Source: Acanthococcus lagerstroemiae (taxonomy: Eukaryota > Arthropoda > Insecta > Hemiptera > Eriococcidae). Taken from it: a stretch of DNA of 64,000 nt. Below are positions 46,800-59,023 of this stretch, piece after piece (position 1 is the stretch's first letter; each line of letters starts with the position of its first letter). The notes beneath the pieces are model-generated. The model was not told the DNA's origin, made no database searches, and worked only from the letters and a program-made list of their open reading frames with translations. The position numbers were made by a program, and so were the translations under genes. The DNA lies in contig CM063108.1 of the NCBI GenBank assembly GCA_031841125.1, positions 41,224,268 through 41,288,267 of the forward strand, in the 5' to 3' direction.

Positions 46800-48930
46800 C
46801 GAATTCGGTGTTGAAATTTGGCGGCGACGTTCCGTTCCCGAGATACACTCATAAATGTGGTCCAAATGGGTCAAAAAATGACTAGCTCAGTTTTGACAAC
46901 GGATTCGAATTCGTCTGGAAAAATTGAGCAAGTAGCACCAGCGTCGACGCAGGCGCTCTCCGAATTTTTTTTTTTTTTGCCCGAAACAAGACATGATGTA
47001 TAGTCTGGACTGATTTTCCAAATTCGAAAAAATTAAAAATTCTCAATTAAAGACTGTTTTTGACTCAATTTTTCACGCTGAGTTCAAATTTGGCGTTGAA
47101 ATTTGGCGGCGACGCTCCAATCCCGAGATAAACTCGAAAATGAGGTCAAGATGGGTCAAAAAATAACTCTAGCACAATTTGGATAACGGATTCGAGTTCG
47201 TCTCGAAAAATTGAGTGGATATTACACCAGGGCCGACGGCGACGCTCTCCAAAAATTTTTTCGCGCAAAAGTAGACATGAATGTAAATGAGGAGCTCACT
47301 TCCAAAGTGACCTAACTGCCAAATTTTAGTTTTCAGAAGAACAAACAAAACACTTTATAAGCAAAACAGTAAAGTAAGTAATGGATTTTCTAAGGTAGGT
47401 AGGTATCAATAAGTTCAATCTTCAAGAAAAATTTTTAATTCTTGTTTTTGCAAAGTATGCCCCTAGCGCGGCAAGACAGCATGTTGAAGACAAAAACTCA
47501 AGAAATCATAATTTTGCAGTTAGGTCGCTTTGGAAGTGTGCTCCTCAAATATATAGTATGAAGAAATTTTCAAAATTCGAATACTTAGATCAAAAATTTT
47601 GATTTAAAGACTGTTTTTGACTCAATTTTTCTCGCTGAAATCGGATTCGGCGTTGGAATTTGGCGGCGACGCTCGATCCCGAGATACACTCGAAAATGTG
47701 GTCAAAATGGGTCAAATAATAACTCTAGCACAGTTTGGACAACGGATTCGAGTTCGTCTCGAAAAATTGAGTAATATACACCAGGGCCGACGCCGACGAT
47801 CTCCGAAAATTTTTTCGCCCAAAAATAGACATGATGTAGTATGGAGGAATTTTCAAAATTCGAGAAAATAAAAAATTCTGAATCAAAGACTGTTTTTGAC
47901 TCAATTTTCCACGCTGAGTTTGAATTCGGTGTTGAAATTTGGCGGCGACGTTCCGTTCCCGAGATACACTCGAAAATGTGGTCCAAATGGGTCAAAAAAT
48001 GACTAGCTCAGTTTTGACAACGGATTCGAATTCGTCTCGAAAAATTGAGCAAGTAGCACCAGCGTCGACGCAGACGCTCTCCGAAAATTTTATTTTTTTT
48101 TGCCCGAAACAAGACATGATGTACTCTGGAGAGATTTTCCAAATTCGAAAAAATCAAAAATTCTCAATTAAAGACTGTTTTTGACTCAATTTTTCACGCA
48201 GAGTTCAAATTCGGCGTTGAAATTTGGCGGCGACGCTTCGAGGCGGAGATAAACTCGAAAATGTGGTCAAAATGGGTCAAAAAATAACTCTAGCACAATT
48301 TGGACAACGGATTCGAGTTCGTCTCGAAAAATTGAGTGATATACACCAGGGCCGACGCTGACGCTCTCCGAAAATTTTTTCGCCCAAAAATAGACATGAT
48401 GTAGTATGGAGGAATTTTCAAAATTTGAGAAAATCAAAAATTCTGAATCAAAGACTGTTTTTGACTCAATTTTCCACGCTGAGTTTGAATTCGGTGTTGA
48501 AATTTAGCGGCGACGTTCCGTTCCCGAGATAAACTCGAAAATATGGTCAAAATGGGTCAAAAAATAACTGTAGCACAATTTGGACAACGGATTCGAGTTC
48601 GGTCTCGAGAAATTGAGTAACTAGCACCAGCGCCGACGCCGACGCTCTCTGAAAATTTTTTCGTCCCAAAAAAGACATGATGTATACCTAATGGAGAAAT
48701 TTTCAAAACTCGAAAAAATCAAAAATTCCAAGTTACAGACTGTTTTTGACTTAATTTTTCACGTTGAGTTCGCATTCGGTGTCGAAATTTGACGGCGACG
48801 CTCCGTTCCCGGGGTACACTCGAAAATGTGGTCAAAATGGGTCAAAAAATTACTCTAGCTCAATTTTGACAACGGATTCGAATTCTTCTCGAAAAATTGA
48901 GTAATTAGCACCAGCGTCAACGACATATAC
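46800..48930. repeat. ~283-bp tandem array (about seven units), related to the left-edge satellite
   Basis: The landmark AAAATGTGGTCAAAATGGGTCAAA (with variants) recurs at about 46,849, 47,137, 47,690, 47,970, 48,253, 48,535 and 48,823. Steps are 280-288 bases except for one of 553, which contains a 260-bp insertion. Unit text (TTGGCGGCGACGCTCC, GAATTCGTCTCGAAAAATTG, AAAAGACATGATGTA, GACTGTTTTTGACTCAATTTT) is clearly homologous to the units at 780-5,235 and nearly the same as the subtype at 1,740-2,340. Confidence 0.88.
47288..47547. mobile_element. MITE inserted in the 283-bp array
   Basis: 260 bp with ~30-bp imperfect inverted ends: GAGGAGCTCACTTCCAAAG and its counterpart CTTTGGAAGTGTGCTCCTC. 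Removing it restores the array period. The target duplication is not clear (a few A/T bases). Confidence 0.8.
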
Positions 48931-49639
48931 GAAGATCTCTTTGCTGAAGAAGACTGCTTAAAACACTTGGGTCAAGTTCGCCATTTATAAAGCTCCGACA
49001 GTCTGGAAAATGGATACGAGAAAAGCAGGTGCAGCTATTTTCATTGAAAATACGATTAGGAACCATATTTTTGATTGTCGTGATTATCATCGAGGGTTTG
49101 AGGCCCAATTTGAATGGGAAGAAAGTGGATAATGGTCACAAGGAATATGGATTGGACATTAATCAGGTCACAAAACCTCACTAGATACTTCATCCCGAAT
49201 TTCCTCATCTGCCTGTATACGAGTTTAAACCCTTACATACAATGTTGATTGCTTGATGCAGCTACTTATGCTCATGGGCAATCGCAAACTCAGGAGCCCC
49301 TCTGACACATTCGAATGTAAGGCAGGTAACTACAAGTATTATGAATTTTTACCGGGACTGCAGAAAAAATGGAGTCTCAAACGGCGATTTTCCTGAGCAA
49401 GTCTCAGTCGTGAAGATCAGATCAACCGCTTCGTCCTAACAAATCCTTTACAGCAGCAAGGGATACCTACCACAGTCGCTATTTCTTTCTAATAAGTTGG
49501 GGGACGCTATTAAAAAATAAAAATTAAAAAACAAAACATCTCAATACTATGAAATTCTTTATAATCTGACAAATCCGATTTTTAGAAAAACATCAAAGAA
49601 ATATGAAATCAATGATGCAAACATCAGAGTTACAGGAAA
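48931..49639. other. Gene-free stretch between the array and tectonic
   Basis: Nothing recognised. It contains the presumed 3' UTR of tectonic (minus strand). Confidence 0.5.
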
Positions 49640-52600
49640 TTAAACATAATTAGTGTACAAAAATGCGCCAAATAAAAACGCTAGAAGTAAATTCGAACTC
49701 CCATTGACAGGTCCGGTCGAGAAAAACGGATAAAAGAAGTCAGTCGGCAACTTGACCTCGTAGGTCGGCGGCTCGGCGAAGATTCGTAACGGCGGATTCG
49801 TAACGTCGTAGAAATTAACTGCGAACGAAATTTTCAATTTATCGTAGCGAAGTACACTGCGGTCGAAAGAGCTGCCGGTAACCTTGAGGGCGACGATCGA
49901 TTGTTGGGGATCATTATGATCACCGACCATCGCATGCAGCAAAATGATTTTTACTGCCGACACGAGTCCGGAGCAAGACTCGTTCAGAAGATTGGTAGGA
50001 AAGTCGACAACGAAAGGAACCCACTTGGACGAGTCATTAACGCGCGGGTTACCGAACGTGGAGACGTATGCGTTCGAAACGTTGACATATGGACCGAAAA
50101 TGACGTTCATGATCTGAAAAATTACAGTACTGAAAGATCACGTTGACTAGTATCAGGTATCAATGTTTTCAAATGAAGCGCCTAGATCGATTTTCTGGGG
50201 AGCTATATAGATCAAAGTTTTATACGACAGTCCAACAAAGCAGATGTTTGAAACAGGCATTCAAAATTGAACACACACGCTAGACATGGCGGTATCTCAA
50301 CTTCGATTTCATCTTACCTCAGTCTGAAAAGTTTCGCATTGCTCGATGTTTCTGATTTTCGGAACCCTGATGAAACAATGAGCGTAGACATTCTCGTCAA
50401 ACAGTACGTTCTCCCGTTGCGTTTTCATACATTCGCCGTCGCTGTGCGTTTTGAAAAACGTCAGCCAACGTTTCCGCTGGTGGTTTATTTGCATGGCGTA
50501 CTGCGTTCTATTCTCCTTGCGATTCTTGGCCACTTTGAACCCGGTTATAATCGGTTTGCCGAAAAAATAGCCGGGGTAGCCGCTGAGTTCGTATGTCTGC
50601 GTTTGATTGAACCACTGATGGGTTAGTTTGAAGGTCATAGCCCACAGCAGATTTGGCTTCAGTACGACGTCTTCTTGCTGGAAGTATACTTGTGCCGCCA
50701 AAATGCCTTCCGTTCCATTGTGCAGCAAATTATAATGCACTTGGGTGACCGCTCGTTGACATACATTAGGTTTAAGAAACGAGGGCATAGCGGATACGTT
50801 CATTAATTTGCAAGTGCTGGTGTCATCAGTATCGCACGTCAGTGGGGTAACGTTCAAGCAATTATAGCTGCAATCCTGAAATAGTCGGTCATTAATGCTG
50901 AGTTCAACTTCTTAGCGCTCGAAAACACAATTACTAGCAAGAATGGGCAGAATCAGTCTCAGAACGATTCGAATCACGATTCACGAATAATATATTTTCG
51001 AGCCAAAATTCTATTCGAATCGCGAATCATGCGCGAAAAACGATTCGAATTATGAATCACGAATGAAAATTCGAATAACGAATACCTACATGTCAAGATC
51101 CGTTAAGACTTGAGTTAAAACACATTCAGACTTGTAAAGACTTTTTTGGAACTGGTCGTAAACTGTTTCGACTATGTGGAGATTAAATTTTTTTTTGTAC
51201 TTTTTTAGACTTGGTTAAGCTATATTAAAACTACGTGAGGACTCTTGAAGACTCACTAAAGTTAAGACTCTTCAATATAATATTACGACTGTTCAAATTT
51301 AGTACGTCAGACTTATTGAAGCAAAGTTTAAAATCATTAAGACTCCGTTAATATTTTTTTAAACCATGTAAAGACTTGTTACTGTTTTCTAGACTGGAAC
51401 GTTAAAACTCAGTCGAGAATCAATAATACTTTATTAAGACTCATAAAGATCACTTTCAGATTCATTAAGACTTATAAAGAGTACTGCCAAAACTAGGTAA
51501 GGACTCGATTATTGAGACACATTGATTCTCATTGAGATTACGATAAGACTCGTTAAAACTCTGCTAAGAATTTCTTAGATTAAATCAAAACCATGTAAGA
51601 CTCTTTAAAGACGTCTTAAGACTTGCCATGAATTATCAAGACTCGCATAGACTCTTTTACAACTTCTTCCGACTGTTAAGACTCGTTTAAAACACGTCAA
51701 AACTAGTTCAAAATATGTTACACTTCGTTATGATTCGTTTAAATTGGGTTAAGATTATTGAAGTTTCAACACTCGTCAAGAATCGATAGGACTCGTTGAA
51801 ATTATTTTCAGAATCTGAAACGATAAACCAAAAATTTATCTCCGCTAAGAAAGATTCAGTCAAAATCATCTTTAGACAACTCAAGACTAGTCAAAACTAG
51901 GCTGAGACTTCATTTAGGGTCGAAAAGCTGGGAATAATGGAGAAGAACGGCCTTGGAAAAAAGTAAACATGCGCTCAGCTCCCCCGCATATAACGAACAG
52001 TACAGTTGTTTTTTGGTGGGCCTGGGGTTGAAGGCATAACAAAACTTTGGTCTAGAACGAACAACTCCGAACAGTCCAGAAAATCTTATTCTAAAATATT
52101 TTCAAAGCAAGTAAATTTTTCATTTTTTAAAACTGGGAGCAAGGAGGGGGGGGGGGGTGGTAGATGGTCATATTAGCAAAGAATAGCAGAAAAAGAAACT
52201 TGGAACTCATGAAATATAACTAAACAGATACACAATGGCTTTCTTGGCTATCCAGATAAAAAGGTACAAGGCAGTAAACATTAAGGGGAGAGGGGAGGGA
52301 ATTTCGACATAAACAGTTGGAACAAACTTAGAACTCAAAACAGTAAACGAAAATTGAGTTTTTGAGACATGTGAAGAGCTAGCTCGTTTTTCATTTATTA
52401 ATCTATGGGGGGGGGGGCAGAATTTGCGTAAATTATGAATTTTGCTTAGAAGTGCTGAAACAAATCTAGAGCAACTGGGAAAAGTGGCAACAGTTAACTT
52501 TGAGGACAAATAATGAGATGTTCTGGGTTACCACTATTACATCAATCTATAAGTAATCTGAGAGTGGGGCACAGGAGGAATCTAATCTAGAACAGCTGAC

Positions 52601-53903
52601 ACAAACCTAAAACAACTTGGAACAATAAAAAATTGTCCGAATTCCGTAGTTACAGAGCCAAGTTTAGAAACATTAGAGATTGCATTATTCTTACCAAAAT
52701 CAATGACTGGTTTATTAAACTCGGGTTCATTATCACGGAGAAGGCTTGAAAGTATCTCGTTGGACTAAAAATTGAATTTGGATGCTCGCATTCAGCGGCT
52801 GAAACACTCTGGATCCGGTGGGTGCAAATTTCTTCGTAGTTTTCAAGAAAATTGACTGTCTCCGTTTTACTGCAATCTCTGGATGCGACTGTCGCTTTGG
52901 GCAGTTCTGGAAAATGAGAAAGTTATGACTACTCACAAAACCCTAAAAAGGTTCCACATTATCCAGTAAATCATCGCAAACTGTTTGTACTTACTTAGTT
53001 TATCTATAAGCGGCACTGACTTGGTGAAAATCCAAATTGGAGATCCAAAGTCGTATTCTCGGAATTCTTCGTCGTACTCGTAGTCGATACTCATTTCTGG
53101 AGGAAGACGGGGAAATGACCAACCATAAACGTCTCGATTTTTCAGTAACTTATCAACATTAACGGGTTCTGGAGCCATCTATCAAAAATTAAAGAATGAG
53201 TTACAGACCAAGACATTGACACAATTAAAAGTGCAACTGGAGTACGTATTACTCACTTTATGCTGAGGGTAGAAATGCCTGCTGTACAGATTATCTTTTA
53301 CTATACACAGCAAAGGTGAATTGAGTATTTTTGAAGGGCAGAAATCATCTTTGGTTGTACTTTCTGCTTCGCTACAATTTCTGAACACGTTTCGGTTTAC
53401 ATGCAAGCAGTCTCGATCGCAGCAACAGTTCATGTCGCAGCCACCTTTCTAAAAAACAAATTGCATTAATTATGGATACCAAAAGTTTCGAAGTTTCATT
53501 CTAAATCAGGGGCACTTACCGTCACGTCGCACACACATTCATCTTCCAAGTGGATATGAAACTTAATATTTATCGGTTTCGACTCGTTCATCAGTGTTGA
53601 TCGGTTTACAATCCTAGGGGTCAAACCTATCTCCAGCAAAGTGTCATTAATTTCACTGACGTGAAACACATCGGTCGTTTCGTTCACAGTGATTCCATCC
53701 GATACGTTGTATTTCCACTTTTCGGAGACGTTCGCTTTATCGGTCGGAATTTCAATCGGCAGATCAGTCGTCGAGTTGCATGAACTGTCCATGTCGCAAA
53801 CTTCGTTACGCGGACTGGTGGTAGGTTTCTCATCAGCGGCAACTAATTTAAATGAGTACGTAACACTAAGATGAAGAAAAAGAAAGAAACCGATTGTATC
53901 CAT
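49640..53903 (-). CDS. TCTN: Tectonic, ciliary transition-zone glycoprotein (6 exons, 667 aa)
   Basis: Secreted/membrane-associated component of the MKS complex at the ciliary transition zone. Exons on minus: 53903-53520, 53448-53257, 53178-52995, 52906-52695, 50875-50318, 50113-49640. All phases join, giving 667 aa. It begins with a signal peptide (hydrophobic MDTIGFFLFLHLSV). The tectonic hallmark follows exon 1: ECVCDVT then GGCDMNCCCDRDC at about 131-142. The large exon 5 has VHYNLLHNGTEGILAAQVYF, the family's second conserved domain. The C-terminus ends in a hydrophobic stretch (LLLAFLFGAFLY), a likely membrane anchor. Many N-x-S/T sites are present. I cannot say which vertebrate TCTN it matches best. 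The start codon has purine at -3 and G at +4, and lies 17 nt after the B9D2 stop. The 1.8-kb intron 4 contains a degenerate repeat array. Confidence 0.93.
51090..51930. repeat. Degenerate AAGACTCGTT repeat array in the tectonic intron
   Basis: Imperfect ~18-20-nt units of the type AAGACTCGTTAAAACT fill the intron on the plus strand, all in one orientation. The same word family (AAGACT) fills KIF23 intron 6. An AT-rich stretch with GATTCGAATC-type words, beginning AAGAATGGGCAGAATC at 50,939, lies just before it. Confidence 0.6.
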
Positions 53904-53920
53904 TTCCGCAAGAACTAATT

Positions 53921-54749
53921 TCAGGTTTCGACTCCGTATTTTGCAAAATTACGTAATATCACGCTCAGTTCCAAATGAACAGTGCCCATCGCTTCCGTTT
54001 GCAGGCGATATCGTTCATTGCTAGAATAAATAAGATCGATTGATCGTAGTTGAGTGCCTCCGCCCAGGAAGAATCTACGAAATTCCTCGTATAGAGATCC
54101 TGGAATATAAATACGAACAAATATTCACTTGTACCCGCCTATAACTTGTTGGCACAAGGCTCGATCAATATTCACTGGATTCACATCATTGATAGAATTT
54201 CTCAAACATACAAGAGTGATGAACTTACCAACAGGTCGCCAAGTGTAGCATTCTAATGTATGTGTCCCAGGACTAGTTGGAATGTGACAAAATCCGTATC
54301 CATAAATTTCGCTTCGTCCAAATTTATCGTAGTGATAGACTTGGACATGTATTTTAGGCCACCCTGTGAGAAATAGCAATCAGATCGTTGAATTGATACG
54401 GTAAGAGTACGAAATGTAAATTTTATAAGCTCAAATTTACCTTGCGGTCCTTTCGTGGCGTAATGTACATCCACAGGGTGACACCAGTAAGTAATATTTC
54501 CGAACGTTGGGTCGTCAATTTGTGTTTGTCCTTCTTTGGTACCGGAGATAAGCTTCCAGCCACCACCTAAGGTAAGTACATATTATGCATTATAGCTTGT
54601 GTTAGATCAAGACGATTGTACGCAACTGAACTTTAGGCAAGCTTTCAACTTGAAATATTACCTGCATGTAAGCTCCACTTACAAAATAAACTTTTATTCG
54701 GGAAATTACTGGCTCCCACAATTTGTCCGATTATGTATACCTCCGCCAT
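53921..54749 (-). CDS. B9D2: B9 domain-containing protein 2 (4 exons, 175 aa)
   Basis: B9-domain (C2-like) protein of the MKS/B9 complex at the ciliary transition zone. Exons on minus: 54749-54662, 54566-54441, 54363-54229, 54099-53921. All introns are phase 1 and the product is 175 aa, the same length as human B9D2. It starts [14 protein letters not shown] (human MAEVHVIGQIIGAS) and keeps [31 protein letters not shown] and TWRPVG. It ends [10 protein letters not shown], where human ends RNFDRYGVEC. An in-frame extension reaches 54,878, but the family start is the inner ATG. That ATG has T at -3, a weaker context than the tectonic start just downstream. Confidence 0.97.
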
Positions 54750-55831
54750 TGATAGACAAACGTAATTAGTTGCTTGTATTTTACGTTTTTGTTTCTTCAA
54801 TCCGTTGTCATGGTAAATGCCGAGTGTTATGTAATCATACCAACTGTCCAAAAACGACGATAATTCTGATACATACATATCATAGAGTTAATTTGAATGA
54901 ATACAGATATAAGATATAATACAGTTTTATGCGGTAATTTTCTGTTTCCAGATTTTAGGGCCAAAAGGTTTTTTCCTCTTTTATTACAACACATTACTGC
55001 ATACCTCCTACACAGCACATACTGACTGACAGAATAATTCAATGCGAATTTCATTCAGAGGTTGTTTATGCTACAGTTCAGAACTGATTTAACTCAATGT
55101 CTTTGAACCTGTAACGCGTACCATTAAATAGCTTTACGATACCTCTGAGAGTCTTCTTCTGAATTGCCAAGCTCGATTCTGGGTTGAAATTTTCAGGTCA
55201 AATTTCTGCATGATAGAATTAAATCCTAAACGTAATAAATTTTTGTTTTCACGATATACATATATTAATACAAGAAAATTAACACACATTCTGCTTGAAA
55301 CTAGGAAGTTGGAATAATGAAGGAATTATGATTCATTTCATGGAAATTGAATTGAATTTTAGATAAAAATTTCTAGTTGTTTCTAGTTTCTAATCAATAC
55401 CAATTGGAACCACTATGGCGCCAAACCCAATTGTGATCGTTATATTAGTTGATAAGAATGAGATTTATAAAGTGGCTACACTGACAGACAGGAGCATTGT
55501 GTAGTACAATTTGAAGATTAAAAAGAACCTTATGCATGCGAATTTTCGAGATCCTAAAGACTTTTCTGATTCTGAAATATTTACTACGCTCCGTGATACC
55601 TTCTCCCCTCTTCATTCTTCACCAACGTCGTTCTCTCATTTATTATTATCATCTACAGACTACAAAGTTTTCAAGAATTTTTATTGCGAGTTTGCCATTT
55701 ATTTCTCTTGTAATTATTTGTCAGTTCTTTTATTAATGTGGAATGAACACTTCATCTCGTCGTGCTAATTCATGCCATGAACCTGTACTTTTCGTGATAT
55801 GATCCATTGTTGAAAAGTTTTTTGGTGAACC
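54750..55831. promoter_or_regulatory. Divergent intergenic region, B9D2 and RBM18 promoters
   Basis: 1.08 kb between two genes transcribed away from each other. I see no clear core-promoter motif and no mobile element. No convincing X-box for ciliary RFX regulation was identified by eye. Confidence 0.5.
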
Positions 55832-57402
55832 ATGGAGGAAGCTGAAAGAAACAAGCTGTGGATCGGAAACCTGGATGAGAGGATAACCGAGTGAGTTTTG
55901 TACGGTTTTATTCCTTCGTAGATTTACTTTAATTGCTCCCTCTGAGCTTTCAACTTGGACAGCATACTGTAACAGAGTGAACTAACAATATCGGTAGTCG
56001 ATACTTGTCCTGAAAAAGTATACACCACAGTACAACATTCATCAGAACTGGTGAACTATGTGATAAAAGAAACATTCCATCTACATGCCTCCGAATAATT
56101 TATGTTCTTGAATATTCATATTTTAATTGTAATACAAACTTATTGAAAGACACTTCAGAAAATTGTACATGTCTATATGAACTGTTTTTCTTTTTATGGG
56201 TTTCAACTTCTGAAAATCGTGCAAAAATGCGGCGAAATAGAGAAATTCGATTTGCTCTTCCATCGTACCGGCCCTCTAGCTGGCAAGTCACGTGGTTACG
56301 GCTTTGTTACCTACAAAACTGAATCTGCTGCAAAGAAAGCTCTGAGTCAGTTGAATGGAATGTGGTTGGTTTCAAAACACATCTGCGTCAAATGGGCCCA
56401 TTCGTTACAGAGAGTAAGTTCAAATACTTATTTCGTTACTGTTGCTTCACCCTTCTAGTGAATGTGTTGCGTCTGATCGATTACTCTTCTGCTTTCTAGG
56501 AAGATGAAGATTTTTCTAAATATAAACCTATTTTACAACTGCCTGTTCTCGCTGGACCTAAAGAAAAGGCCACTTCTCAAAAGTACGTACGAATAGATTT
56601 GACTAACATATAAGAATCACAGACATTTATACCTGTGCACACAATATCATAAAGACCATGTATCATTGAATCGCCGCATTGAACCGAACAGCTATTCGTA
56701 GTCCAAAAAAATATAATCCCACTGCTCACTCACAAATTTGCTTCATCAGGTTTACCTGTCTAGCTGATTTATTAGTTATATCATGAGACCATGCATATAA
56801 ATTTTCATCCCATCGAAGAAATTGAAATTTTTTATATAATTCTGTACTGTAGGTTAAAAAAGGGTGATGTTTGTTCATATGACCGAGCATACTGAATGAC
56901 CAAGCAATAGTCTGTAAATACACGTAAACCCTTCTTAACTAAAAGCTCAAAACCACATATCGTACGTTTTAGTTTTTGGTTTCGAAATTGTATTATTTAA
57001 ATTTAGCATCAAATATAGCGAACAAAATGGTTTAGAATGATGTGCACGCATTTCTCTTTGAACACCTTTGAATTTGTGTGTAACTTTGTGAATGACCCTG
57101 TACATGAGATACAAAAAATTTTTGTCTACAACAAAAATAATATACTGCATCATTGTAATTATGATCGTGTTACTCGACATTTAAATTCCTGAACTTCTGT
57201 CGCAGCATAATATAAAAATGACCTAATCTCTTCGATTCTTAAATGTTGTATGATTAGTCAGTCATCGAAGATTCGTGCCATTGAAAGAAAACTAAAAATG
57301 ATGGAACAGAATTCAGATCTGGACTCATTTTTATTTGAACCTGCAAACAAAAAGATGAAAACGCAAAATAACGCCATCAGTAATGATCGAAGAAGGCTGT
57401 GA
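55832..57402 (+). CDS. RBM18: RNA-binding protein RBM18 (4 exons, 166 aa)
   Basis: Small single-RRM protein of unknown molecular role. Exons: 55832-55890, 56200-56413, 56500-56582, 57258-57402, giving 166 aa (human 190, with a longer N-terminus). RNP2 is LWIGNL at 9-14, RNP1 KSRGYGFVTY at 49-58. The C-terminal helix KIRAIERKLKMMEQN matches human KIKAIEAKLKMMAEN. Exon 2 is odd: homology and phase require it to begin at 56,200 (G, then TTTCAACTTCTG), but the intron then ends GG rather than AG. The nearest upstream AG (56,157-56,158) is out of phase and meets a stop. Confidence 0.92.
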
Positions 57403-57814
57403 AGAATTTTGTACCGCCATTTTTCTGCTAATTATAAGTTGTGTAAGTATCTTGTATTGCGAAGACATGATTTTTTTTCCAAGTTTTTAGTTCCTTTCAT
57501 TGTTTTATGATATTCTAACATTAGGTAATAAGATTTGTCAGTTTTAGTATCGACGTAATTTTTGTAGTTACATTGTGTAAAGTACATTGAAGTTGATTTT
57601 TTGTTCGTTGAGTTATTTTTTCCGAAGCAGAAGTACTCAGTTTTGTTCAAATAGGAACGTTCTATGTTCAGCGTCTCCGCTCATCTCGCCTGGTTGTAAA
57701 TTTGATCAGTCGCGCCTAATACTTGAAATCGCAACATTTTCGAGAATTCCAGGTTCAAATCTGGTACGGAGACTAAAAACTGGAAAATGAACTTGATGTT
57801 TTATAAACTTCTGT

Positions 57815-57900
57815 AGGGGCGGATACAAACAATAATTGGGGAGGGGGTCCAAATGAAAAAGTCCAGACCCCACCCACACCCTGTATCCGCCGCTGGTACA
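57815..57900. mobile_element. Short hAT-like MITE
   Basis: ~80 bp with inverted ends GGGGCGGATACA and TGTATCCGCCGCTG. No clear target duplication. Confidence 0.55.
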
Positions 57901-59023
57901 TTGGTTTCAAAACGGGTATTGGTGCTGCAATTTCATTTGTTCGACAGTTTTACTTCTGAACAACAAATAATGACGAATAGTGAAACAAGTAACCTCGCTA
58001 CTCGGAGAGGGTCCGCAAGAAAGCATGCCTCTTGACGCTCGGCAGTCTCGAACAGTCGATATTTTTATATTTTATTTAAATTATGAAGATTAATAAATAA
58101 TTATCGATCTGTTATGTTATGAGTAAAAACTTGGTCCTCCTTAGCTCATTCCATTCCTAGCTTGCTTAACATGCTCAAACTTGAGGTTTCACTCTTTTCA
58201 AACTCTTCCATTATTTTTAGTCAAAGTTCAAACTAGGAAGCTGCAGACTGCAATTGCGAAGCTAATTGAAGTACAGCGCTCTGCTGCGCTGCCAAGATAC
58301 GGAAATACGGAACTTCTAAGTCATGGGCAACCCTGTCGAGAGGTAGGGAGAAATACCCCGGATCCGGACCTTCAGGAGGGCTTGGTGTAAATGCGTATAT
58401 TACTGTTGACTGTAGCGCTCCTGGTGAGCGTTTCAACCGCGAATAGCGAATAGGACAATGGCAATGGGAGACCCGAGACCCGAGATGACCACCTTTTGCT
58501 AGGGCACTACAAACATGAGTATTATCATCCGCCATTTTTACTCACAGCGTGCCCGTGGATGCCGAATCCGACTATGCAGAACGTACCGCGTGGTCAATTT
58601 GGCATCAACGCCATCAACGGGCGCAATGTAAATCAAAATGGCGGATAACTATACCCATGTTTACACTTTACTAACACAAGTTACTAACAATGCTCTACTT
58701 TTGCCCCTGCAGTTTAGTGCAGTTTACGTGTTGAAATCTGTCTTGTTAAAATGTACGTAAAAGTGAGTTAATTAAAGGCCTTTTTCCTAGGATCAGATCT
58801 GACATGGTTATCAATCTTTGGGCCTAAGCTTAAATCGTTATCAGGGAAATGCCGATTGCCGAATACAAGATGAAAGTTTGATGAAAATAGTAAGTCGTTC
58901 ATCTGTTACGTTTTATGAAAGTCAGCGAGTAGAATATTAGGTTGATTGTCTCATTCTTATTCGCGGTGTAATGAACAGGTGAAAGTTTAATTCTTGTATG
59001 TTTTCAAGTGAAAAGAGCTAACC
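57901..59023. other. Intergenic, RBM18 to mRpS25
   Basis: Contains one MITE (58,511-58,662) and otherwise nothing recognised. Confidence 0.5.
58511..58662. mobile_element. Palindromic MITE, ~152 bp
   Basis: Ends AAACATGAGTATTATCATCC / inverse GGATAACTATACCCATGTTT, followed inward by CGCCATTTTTAC and its inverse, then GCGTGCCCGTGGATGC and GCATCAACG..CGGGCGC. The whole element folds into one imperfect hairpin. Confidence 0.8.

Noticed and set aside
54750..54878. B9D2 N-terminal extension in frame from 54,878
   Set aside because: The human protein starts MAEV, as does the inner ATG, and the inner start gives exactly the human length.
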